A DNA stretch of 5,024 bases from Chloroflexota bacterium (GTDB lineage Bacteria > Chloroflexota > Anaerolineae > Anaerolineales > DRMV01): contig JAADEN010000045.1 in assembly GCA_013153375.1 (NCBI GenBank), positions 1-5,024 of the forward strand, in the 5' to 3' direction. Positions 1 to 5,024 of the stretch are shown here, one piece after another. Both the position numbers and the translations under genes were made by a program. Positions within the stretch are counted from its first letter, which is position 1. Each line of letters opens with the position of its first letter. The notes beneath the pieces are model-generated. The model worked only from the letters and a program-made list of their open reading frames with translations. It was not told the DNA's origin and did not search any database.

Positions 1-107
1 AGATGCACTTCGTAGCCCGCTCGCGCCAGGGAACGGGCCTCTTTGTGAAAAATGCGCACATCAAAGGGCTGGTGGACGGTCGTGAGGATGCAGACGCGGG
101 GCTTCAT
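1..107 (-). CDS. Glycosyltransferase, GT4-like GT-B fold, N-terminal fragment
   Basis: Only the first 35 codons and two bases of the next are inside the window; the rest lies beyond the left edge. The peptide begins MKPRVCILTTVHQPFDVRIF and continues HKEARSLARAGYEVH. This is the usual opening of GT4-type GT-B glycosyltransferases: a first beta-strand (VCILTTVH), a loop with PFDVRIFHKEARSL, then a helix ending AGYEV before the second strand. Such enzymes transfer a sugar from a nucleotide-sugar to a lipid-linked acceptor at the cytoplasmic face of the membrane. The ATG at 107-105 is chosen because an AGGA lies 8 bases upstream and the frame starts 2 bases after the preceding stop (TAG, 112-110). 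As the next gene after wzx, the epimerase, wzy and the exported protein, it probably helps build the same repeat unit. Donor and acceptor sugars cannot be read from this fragment. Confidence 0.85.
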   Translation of the reverse strand, partial: MKPRVCILTTVHQPFDVRIFHKEARSLARAGYEVH

Positions 108-109
108 GC

Positions 110-1693
110 CTATCGTCCTGACCGAATGACCGGGGTTGCGGGCCTCTGCAACGCCAGCAAGGACCAACCCAACAAGACATAGCCGTACTCATAATCGGGG
201 GCAATCGTCCGGGGATCGGAATACGCTTCGCGATAGAGGGTCCAACTGAGATCCCAAATGCGGGGCTCAAAGGCGGACAAGCGCACATACACCCCCGCGG
301 GGTAGGCCGCGATACAGCCCTGGCCTTCCAAATTGTGCGCCAAGAATTTGGAACGGTCCGCGGTATGGCATTCGGGTTTCCACAAAACATCGGTATAAGT
401 CCGCGCCGCGGCCTGGGCCCAAGCGTCATCGGTGAGCCAACCCGCCTCGTAGGCATCCAGCAGGAACTGCAAGGTTAGCGTGAAATGGCTGGTGTCTTCC
501 GAAGCATCAAAGGGAGCACTGCGGACATACAAATGGTGCGCGGGGCCCTCCTGAGGGCGATCCCAACCGTGGAAAGGCCGGCCGTACCAGTAGGGCATCC
601 GCAAGTAACCTTCGGGGGTCATGGTCATTCCAGCGAGAATCTTTTGCAGCAGGGCCTCGGCCCTGGTCCGATACACCGCGTCGCCCGTGGCGTTGTAGAG
701 CCACAGCAAAAAGCGGCCATGCAAGGCCAACCCATTATAAGGCACGGGAAACCCCGCGCTCCAAATAGGCGCCCGCGGGTCAAACACGAAGTAGCCCCCT
801 TCATCGTCCGTGCGCCACAGGTCCGCGTAGTCCTGATAACTCTCCCGACAGCGACGCACATAAGTGTCCGCGGCCGGGCGGTAAGAGGCCAAATCGGGGC
901 GCTGGTACACGAGCGCGGCAAAACGGGCCAAAGGGATGTTGATGGCCGGCGTGTGCTCGCTATGAAGCACGGCCGCATAGGTTTCCTTCAATTCGTATCG
1001 GCCCGCCGCGGGAGGCGCGTCCCCCACGCGCCAAACATGAATCAGGTGCCGCGGGCTCAAATCCGCATTGACCACCGCCTCCACCGTGCCCAAGGTCAGG
1101 TCCTCATAGCGGATCTTCAAAGGCTCGGCGCGTCGAAAGTCGTTCTGCACTTCCAAAGTGAAATGTCGTTCGTCCTCGGGCCGAACGACCACGATCGTGT
1201 GATCGTTGCCGCTCAACCGAATGGCCTGCACCCGCAGGGAGGGCCGCCCCGCGGCATCGGGCAACACATAAGGCCGCCCCAAGGTGTAGTGCGCGTTGGC
1301 CTGCCAGCCAGGCCGGGCCCGGCCGGTGAAATCCGAACGCCCGGCGAAGTCGTCCCGCAGGGCCAGCAGAGCATCGGCGTGCTCCACGAAGAGATCCAAA
1401 TAGCGCGGGTCTTGCGTGGCCACGAACATGTTCAAGAGCGAGTCCAAGAAGTAGGCCGTGTTCCAGGCCAGCCGCCCCCGATGGTTGTCCGCATAGGCAA
1501 AGATTTGCCCTTCCAGCGCGTAATGCAACAAAGACTCATATTGAGCCACGAGAGGATCGACGGTCGGGGTGGGGACAAAATGTGGGAGGGCGTCCTGCAG
1601 AGCGGAGGGCAACGGGGTGCGCGCCCGACGGCAACTTGGCATCAGCAAAATCACGAAAACCGTCACCCCCAGGGCCGACCAGACTTTTCTCAT
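110..1693 (-). CDS. Exported, putatively lipid-anchored alpha/alpha-toroid protein of unknown function
   Basis: The product is 527 residues from the ATG at 1693. Residues 1-21 look like a lipoprotein signal: basic RK, a hydrophobic core (about 5-18), then LMPSC with Cys21 as possible lipidation site; proline at -2 is atypical, so ordinary Sec secretion is possible. Residues 45-115 are helical (NTAYFLDSLLNMF, then ATQDPRYLDLFVEHADALL). Residues 150-235 look strand-rich and include SGNDHTIVVVRPEDERHFTL. Residues 245-520 return to paired helices: PYNGLALHGRFLLWLYNATG with YRTRAEALLQKIL (318-352), an aromatic stretch YLRMPYWYGRPFHGW (363-377), and SEDTSHFTLTLQFLLDAYEAG (398-418). This resembles the (alpha/alpha) toroids of polysaccharide lyases, glycoside hydrolases and C5-epimerases, but I cannot name a family. 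Glu399, Asp400 and His403 are candidate functional residues by inference only. Its place after wzy suggests action on the exported glycan. GTG 1696 and in-frame TTG 1726 are alternative starts. Confidence 0.85.
   Translation of the reverse strand: MRKVWSALGVTVFVILLMPSCRRARTPLPSALQDALPHFVPTPTVDPLVAQYESLLHYALEGQIFAYADNHRGRLAWNTAYFLDSLLNMFVATQDPRYLDLFVEHADALLALRDDFAGRSDFTGRARPGWQANAHYTLGRPYVLPDAAGRPSLRVQAIRLSGNDHTIVVVRPEDERHFTLEVQNDFRRAEPLKIRYEDLTLGTVEAVVNADLSPRHLIHVWRVGDAPPAAGRYELKETYAAVLHSEHTPAINIPLARFAALVYQRPDLASYRPAADTYVRRCRESYQDYADLWRTDDEGGYFVFDPRAPIWSAGFPVPYNGLALHGRFLLWLYNATGDAVYRTRAEALLQKILAGMTMTPEGYLRMPYWYGRPFHGWDRPQEGPAHHLYVRSAPFDASEDTSHFTLTLQFLLDAYEAGWLTDDAWAQAAARTYTDVLWKPECHTADRSKFLAHNLEGQGCIAAYPAGVYVRLSAFEPRIWDLSWTLYREAYSDPRTIAPDYEYGYVLLGWSLLALQRPATPVIRSGR
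116..119 (-). promoter_or_regulatory. Ribosome-binding site of the glycosyltransferase
   Basis: AGGA on the minus strand, 8 bases before the ATG at 107. It lies inside the last codons of the preceding gene, so the glycosyltransferase is probably translated in step with that gene. Confidence 0.6.
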
Positions 1694-1704
1694 CACAGCG
1701 GTGT

Positions 1705-1708
1705 CTCC
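1705..1708 (-). promoter_or_regulatory. Ribosome-binding site of the exported toroid protein
   Basis: GGAG on the minus strand, in the 46-base gap after the wzy stop. It is 8 bases from a GTG (1696-1694) and 11 bases from the adjoining ATG (1693-1691). Both codons are in frame, so the start is uncertain by one residue. The upstream TTG at 1726 would only add an 11-residue polar stretch ahead of the signal sequence and is less likely. Confidence 0.5.
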
Positions 1709-1739
1709 AAGCACGCGGGTTCGCAAGGCCGAAGCGCCA

Positions 1740-3053
1740 TCAAGGCGGCGAGACTTCTGGCTCCGTAGGCCACAGCCACAGCAGCAACAAGGCTGGAATC
1801 CAACCGTGGGTCAGCAGCGCGGTCAGCAGCGAGGTGTTGGTCAGGGCGAAGACGGGCATGGCCAGCAGCAAGAACGCCACAGCCCGATCGTGGCCCCAAC
1901 TCAGGCTGTCGTACAACCACAACAGGAGGAACAAACCCAGGGTGACCAAAATCACGCCCGGATTTCCCAGATTGGCGAACGCGTCGGCCCAAAAGTTCAC
2001 ATTCGCATTGCCTGCCGGGTTCTGGAAGTAAGCCTCGCCGATGAGAAAGCCGGGGCCCGGCGCCGAGGTTCCCGCGGGCGGCAGCAGGCCGAAGAGACGC
2101 CCGATCAAAGTGTGGGCCCAGTACCACTTGGGGTGGGTGGAGAAGTACTCCAAATAGAAGGCGGTCAGCAGGCCGGGCACATAGAAGATGCGGCGCAACA
2201 CATAGGTGGTCAGCAGGCGGGAGCCCAGCACCCCATCGAGGAACAGGGTGCTGCCGAACAAGGCCGCGACGCCTTGGAACAAAGTCGTGGCCGGCACCCG
2301 CCAGCGCTTCCAGCGCAACAGGCCGTAGAGCCCCAGCAGATACGGCACGGACATCAGCGTCGATTTGGTCGCGTCGAAAGTGAAGATGAGGGCCTGGCCC
2401 AGCACGCCAGCGCCCAGCCAGGTCCAGCGCCGCCGACGGAGGCCCAAAATCACCAAAAAAGGATTGATCACATTGGAGAACCAGCGCAGCAGATACCCGA
2501 ACAGCCGCCCTTGGGAAGAGACGACCGCGCGCGCGGCCAGACGCACGCGATAGATGTCGCGCAGCGAAGGCAGGACGCGCAGGCCAAAAGCCTTGAAAAA
2601 CAGGGCATAGCCCGCGGTCCACAATCCCAGCAGGCCCCAGGTCAGCCAGGTCTGGGGCAGGCGTATTTTGGGAATGCGCACCACGGGGAGCAGCACCAGG
2701 GAAGCCAACAACAGCAAACCGAACCAGAGCCAGAGGAAGAACCAGGGGAAGGGGAACCCCAACTCCAGAATGTGAAAACTCACCACGATGGCGGGCACAT
2801 ACACCACGAAGTACAGGAACCACACCGCGAAGGTGGAAGGCCGCGCGATGACCGAGGGCATCCACAACAACGGGCTCAAGATCAAAAACGCGCTGACCAG
2901 GGTGCGTTCCAGGGAAGGATGATAGGCAAAGCCCTGAAAAGAGAAAGCGGGCACGATATGATGGGCGTAAACCCACACGAAAAGGGCCAGATAAAGCGTG
3001 CCCCACCCCAACAAGGCCAGCCGGGAACGAAGCCAGGAAGATCGCGGCGTCAT
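1740..3053 (-). CDS. wzy: Wzy-type O-antigen/exopolysaccharide repeat-unit polymerase
   Basis: This is a 437-residue integral membrane protein, a normal length for Wzy. It joins flipped, undecaprenyl-linked repeat units into polymer on the outer face of the cytoplasmic membrane. Hydrophobic segments lie at about 11-30, 52-70, 76-95, 102-124, 136-152, 193-205, 211-225, 232-246, 257-273, 362-381, 391-407 and 409-428. Two family-like features stand out: an arginine-rich loop around SLRDIYRVRLAARA (163-176), and a late loop with YLEYFSTHPKWYWAHTLIG (300-318) followed by IGEAYFQNPAGNANVNFWAD and AFANLG. The GNANVNFWADAFANLG pattern recurs in bacterial oligosaccharide repeat-unit polymerases, as I recall them. 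The ATG at 3053 is chosen over one 29 codons upstream because it overlaps the epimerase stop as ATGA, has a GGGAG upstream, and gives a clean membrane-protein N-terminus. The other minus frame across this region is arginine/proline-rich and is a shadow. Linkage specificity cannot be read. Confidence 0.88.
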   Translation of the reverse strand: MTPRSSWLRSRLALLGWGTLYLALFVWVYAHHIVPAFSFQGFAYHPSLERTLVSAFLILSPLLWMPSVIARPSTFAVWFLYFVVYVPAIVVSFHILELGFPFPWFFLWLWFGLLLLASLVLLPVVRIPKIRLPQTWLTWGLLGLWTAGYALFFKAFGLRVLPSLRDIYRVRLAARAVVSSQGRLFGYLLRWFSNVINPFLVILGLRRRRWTWLGAGVLGQALIFTFDATKSTLMSVPYLLGLYGLLRWKRWRVPATTLFQGVAALFGSTLFLDGVLGSRLLTTYVLRRIFYVPGLLTAFYLEYFSTHPKWYWAHTLIGRLFGLLPPAGTSAPGPGFLIGEAYFQNPAGNANVNFWADAFANLGNPGVILVTLGLFLLLWLYDSLSWGHDRAVAFLLLAMPVFALTNTSLLTALLTHGWIPALLLLWLWPTEPEVSPP

Positions 3054-4012
3054 TTTGGACTTGGCTCCCACAGACGGTACTGCACCTTGCCCCAAAAGGC
3101 CCGTAACCGGCAGCGCAAACGGTGGGCACAGGCGTCCCAATGCGAGGCCACCTGTCGCAGGCGGGGGCGCTCGGTCATGTGTCCCAGATAGGTCAACTGG
3201 GCCACATGGAGGTTATGATAACTCACCGTGGCGAAGTTCGGGCGTCCGGTGCGCTGATGGCTCAAATCGTACAAGGACCAAAAACCCGCATCCCAGGCGT
3301 CGAGGTGGCGCTCCAGGGTGGCCAGCAAGGCGTCCAGGTCCACCGCCGCCACCTCAGCGGGCGCGACGCGGTTCAGATCCACCAAACCGATGAGGGCGAA
3401 CAAGAACCCGTTGAGCACATGCACCGAGTCGCGCGTGGGGTACTCTTCCAGGAAGGGGCTCCCATCGTCCAGCGTGGAACGCACGCCCCCGTCTGCCAGG
3501 GGACGCGTGAAAGGGACCAGCGCCCGCTTGGCCTGGGCCAAAAAGCGTTCCTCCCGGCTCAGCGCCCAGGCCCGAACCAGCACGCTGATCCCTTCGCCCT
3601 GGGCCATGGCCGAGAGCCACGGCGGTTCAAGGTCCAACCACGGATAATCGTAGGTCCACAGGCCCTCGGGGGCCCGCATGAACCATTCCGCGGCCTTGAA
3701 GAACTCCGCCCGGCTGGTCTCGTCGTGAGTGCGCCAATAGCGATTGAAATGGGCCAACGCATAAGCGGCCACGCGGGTGGGATTGTATCGAGGCCCAACG
3801 GACAGATAATGCCGCAGCGGTAGCCCTTCCTCATCACGCGGCGCATAGTACAACGCGGCCCGCTGCAGAGTGAACTCCAAATCCAGCGGATACATCCACG
3901 AAGTCAACGCGTCCTCCACAAAGGCGAAGTCCGCGTTGCCCGTCAGGTAACCGCGCACATCGTGAGCCAATTTGAGCAGGTGGAGCCAGCGGGCTCGAAT
4001 CCAGGGCATCAT
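3050..4012 (-). CDS. D-glucuronyl C5-epimerase family protein (GLCE catalytic-domain type)
   Basis: The product is 320 residues. Its family inverts C5 of D-glucuronate within a glycan to give L-iduronate, as in heparin/heparan sulfate maturation. The C-terminal helical domain of animal GLCE is recognisable in order: GLPLRHYLSVGPRYNPTRVA (63-82), PWLSAMAQGEGISVLVRA (131-148, like SAMAQGQAxSxLVRAY), FLEEYPT (187-193), VLNGFLFALIGLVDL (199-213), SLYDLSH (246-252) and SYHNLHVAQL (264-273, like YHxxHINQL). Tyr191, Tyr248 and Tyr265 sit in the tyrosine motifs tied to catalysis in this family, and Glu190 is next to Tyr191. Human GLCE is about 617 residues; this protein is mainly the C-terminal domain without the N-terminal beta domains. 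No signal peptide or membrane helix is visible, so it is probably cytoplasmic. The first of two tandem ATGs (4012, 4009) is chosen from the GAGGA 11 bases upstream; longer extension would overlap wzx out of frame. It lies between wzx and wzy. The exact substrate is unknown. Confidence 0.9.
   Translation of the reverse strand: MMPWIRARWLHLLKLAHDVRGYLTGNADFAFVEDALTSWMYPLDLEFTLQRAALYYAPRDEEGLPLRHYLSVGPRYNPTRVAAYALAHFNRYWRTHDETSRAEFFKAAEWFMRAPEGLWTYDYPWLDLEPPWLSAMAQGEGISVLVRAWALSREERFLAQAKRALVPFTRPLADGGVRSTLDDGSPFLEEYPTRDSVHVLNGFLFALIGLVDLNRVAPAEVAAVDLDALLATLERHLDAWDAGFWSLYDLSHQRTGRPNFATVSYHNLHVAQLTYLGHMTERPRLRQVASHWDACAHRLRCRLRAFWGKVQYRLWEPSPK
3065..3069 (-). promoter_or_regulatory. Ribosome-binding site of wzy, inside the epimerase gene
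   Basis: GGGAG on the minus strand, 11 bases before the ATG at 3053, within the last codons of the epimerase gene. With the ATGA overlap at 3053-3050 this points to translational coupling of epimerase and polymerase. Confidence 0.5.
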
Positions 4013-4023
4013 CGGTGTTCTCG

Positions 4024-4028
4024 TCCTC
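4024..4028 (-). promoter_or_regulatory. Ribosome-binding site of the epimerase, overlapping the wzx stop
   Basis: GAGGA on the minus strand shares bases with the TGA stop of wzx (4029-4027). It lies 11 bases before the ATG at 4012 and 14 before the second ATG at 4009, which favours the first. Confidence 0.5.
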
Positions 4029-5024
4029 AAGATTGGACCCGTTGGAGCAGGGCCCGGCGCATGAGGAAATAAAATGCCAAATACATCAACATGCTGACCA
4101 GACTGTACGCGGCAAAAGTGTACACGAAGTTCCAGGCCAGCGATTTGGCCAGGAAGAAGACCCCGGCCACCAGGAGCAAGCGGGTCAAATCCCAGCCGAT
4201 TTGCCAGTCTTGGCGTTCGACCAGGTTCAAGGTCTGCGACAAAGGAACGACGACGAAATGCACCAGGTACGCGGGCGACAAGTAGCGCACCAAGACGCCC
4301 GAGGCGTACCAGGCCGGGCCAAAGATCCACCCGAAGAGCCAGGGGGCCAGCAGAGCCAGAAGCAAGAAAGGCCCCACGGCCATCAGGAACAAACGCCGCG
4401 ACAAGCGATCGAACAAACGCAAGGCGGACCGATCACGGCGGTTGATGGCCTCGCTCAAGGCGCCCACATAGACCTGGGACACGGAGCGCCCCACCAGGCT
4501 CATGGGACCGTAGACAATGCGCCGGGCGAAGGAAAACCAGCCCGTGATCTGGGGGCCGAACAACGACGCGCTCAGCAACAGTGGGAGTTCGACCGCCAAA
4601 GCGTTCATCAACCCCGCGGGCATGGTCAACAAAGGAAAGCGCACAAAACGGCGCATCGCGCGGCCGATGGTCCGCCAGCCGGGGAAACGAGGGGCCTTTC
4701 GGGCGCGTGCCGCGCCGCGCTCCGCGCCCAAACAGACTCCGATGGCGGCCAAACGGCCCAGAATCCAGCCCACAATCAGGCCCCAGCCGCCGCTGTCCAG
4801 GGTTCCCAGGCCGAGTTGGGTCACCACGGTCACGCCACCCGAGGCGACCTTGCTGCCGGCCAGGGCCCGATAATGTTTGTAGCGGATCAGCAAATACACC
4901 AGCACCTGGTACAGGCCGAGGATGCCCACGCCTACGGGCAAGGCCAGCAGGAGCATCCGCTCCTGTTCCGGGCTGTCCAAGTGGATGTTGAATAGGCGCA
5001 GGTAATCCGGGCCCATCCAAAGGG
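4027..5024 (-). CDS. wzx: Wzx-type oligosaccharide flippase, C-terminal part
   Basis: The frame is open to the right edge. About 331 residues are visible, the C-terminal two-thirds or more of a protein that usually has 400-500 residues. Wzx (MOP/PST superfamily) moves undecaprenyl-linked repeat units across the cytoplasmic membrane. Helices appear in order: ERMLLLALPVGVGILGLYQV and on to YLLIRY, then WGLIVGWILGRLAAIGVCL. Next is the family-typical FPLLTMPAGLMNALAVELPL followed by LLSASLFGPQITGWFSFARR. It continues with IVYGPMSLVGRSVSQVYVGA and LSEA, then FLMAVGPFLLLALLAPWLFG, two further helices, and a last hydrophobic stretch ending FYFLMRRALL before a basic tail. The 'SxLFGPxxxGWFSxARRIxxxPxSLVGxSVxQV' layout is characteristic of RfbX/Wzx-like polysaccharide exporters. 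ATG 5016 is internal, not the start, because Leu-Trp codons precede it in frame. The next gene starts 14 bases after its TGA. Confidence 0.9.
   Translation of the reverse strand, partial: LWMGPDYLRLFNIHLDSPEQERMLLLALPVGVGILGLYQVLVYLLIRYKHYRALAGSKVASGGVTVVTQLGLGTLDSGGWGLIVGWILGRLAAIGVCLGAERGAARARKAPRFPGWRTIGRAMRRFVRFPLLTMPAGLMNALAVELPLLLSASLFGPQITGWFSFARRIVYGPMSLVGRSVSQVYVGALSEAINRRDRSALRLFDRLSRRLFLMAVGPFLLLALLAPWLFGWIFGPAWYASGVLVRYLSPAYLVHFVVVPLSQTLNLVERQDWQIGWDLTRLLLVAGVFFLAKSLAWNFVYTFAAYSLVSMLMYLAFYFLMRRALLQRVQS

Noticed and set aside
61..456. 131-codon minus-strand frame at the left end
   Set aside because: It spans the end of the toroid gene and the start of the glycosyltransferase in the wrong frame for both; its Pro/Arg/Cys-rich product shows no domain.
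1311..1324. 14-base perfect palindrome GGCCGGGCCCGGCC
   Set aside because: It is inside the toroid coding region at codons for Gly-Arg-Ala-Arg-Pro-Gly, explained by GC-rich codon choice. No T-run or intergenic position supports a terminator or operator.
1694..1739. 46-base gap between wzy and the exported protein, checked for a promoter or terminator
   Set aside because: No -35/-10 pair or hairpin with T-run is visible; only a Shine-Dalgarno-like GGAG stands out.
485..1768. 427-codon open frame on the plus strand
   Set aside because: It is antisense to the exported toroid gene, has no recognisable protein features, and its composition fits a GC-rich shadow.
1693..3129. 478-codon minus-strand frame overlapping wzy
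   Set aside because: It is rich in Arg, Pro, Ala and Gly with no coherent membrane topology or motif. The alternative frame has clear Wzy features and a coupled start.
1569..3191. 540-codon open frame on the plus strand, rich in Gln, Gly, Arg and His
   Set aside because: It is antisense to wzy. Its low-complexity composition is what the reverse of Leu/Trp/Pro-rich membrane codons produces in GC-rich DNA, and it shows no domain pattern.
4013..4330. 106-residue N-terminal extension of the epimerase
   Set aside because: It lies wholly over the flippase coding end in another frame, is Arg/Gly/Pro-rich and resembles no GLCE domain; a ribosome-binding site supports the start at 4012.
4015..4995. 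326-codon open frame on the plus strand
   Set aside because: It is antisense to the flippase; the Gln/His/Gly-rich product mirrors membrane-helix codons.
1..5024. CRISPR arrays, tRNA/rRNA genes, insertion sequences, attachment sites
   Set aside because: No regularly spaced repeats, RNA-gene signatures, transposase motifs or terminal inverted repeats were seen; the window is almost fully occupied by five coding regions.

Overview
The window is the middle of a polysaccharide (capsule, exopolysaccharide or O-antigen type) biosynthesis locus from a GC-rich bacterium. Every gene lies on the minus strand, so transcription runs from the high-coordinate end to the low-coordinate end. Protein style and GC-rich codon use would suit an environmental lineage such as Chloroflexota/Anaerolineae. 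That placement is a guess: no rRNA, tRNA or taxonomic marker is present.

Layout in transcription order: (1) the C-terminal part of a Wzx-type lipid-linked oligosaccharide flippase, cut by the right edge (>5024 to 4027); (2) a 320-residue protein with the catalytic domain of D-glucuronyl C5-epimerase, the family that converts D-glucuronate to L-iduronate in heparin/heparan sulfate (4012 to 3050); (3) a Wzy-type repeat-unit polymerase with many membrane segments (3053 to 1740); (4) a roughly 527-residue exported, probably lipid-anchored protein predicted to be an alpha/alpha-toroid, of no family I recognise (1693 to 110); (5) the first 35 codons of a GT4-like glycosyltransferase, cut by the left edge (107 to <1).

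The genes are packed as one operon. Gaps are 14, -4 (an ATGA stop/start overlap), 46 and 2 bases, and ribosome-binding sites lie inside or against the end of the preceding gene. I see no internal promoter or terminator, and no gene-free stretch over 46 bases.

Taken together, Wzx would flip an undecaprenyl-linked repeat unit, Wzy would polymerise it outside the cytoplasmic membrane, and glycosyltransferases would build the unit inside. The epimerase would introduce L-iduronate, or another C5-inverted uronate, into a glycosaminoglycan-like polymer. The exported toroid protein may bind, trim or modify the finished glycan. The epimerase within a Wzx/Wzy cluster, plus the unassigned exported protein, is the most interesting content. 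Long plus-strand open frames are antisense shadows of these genes.
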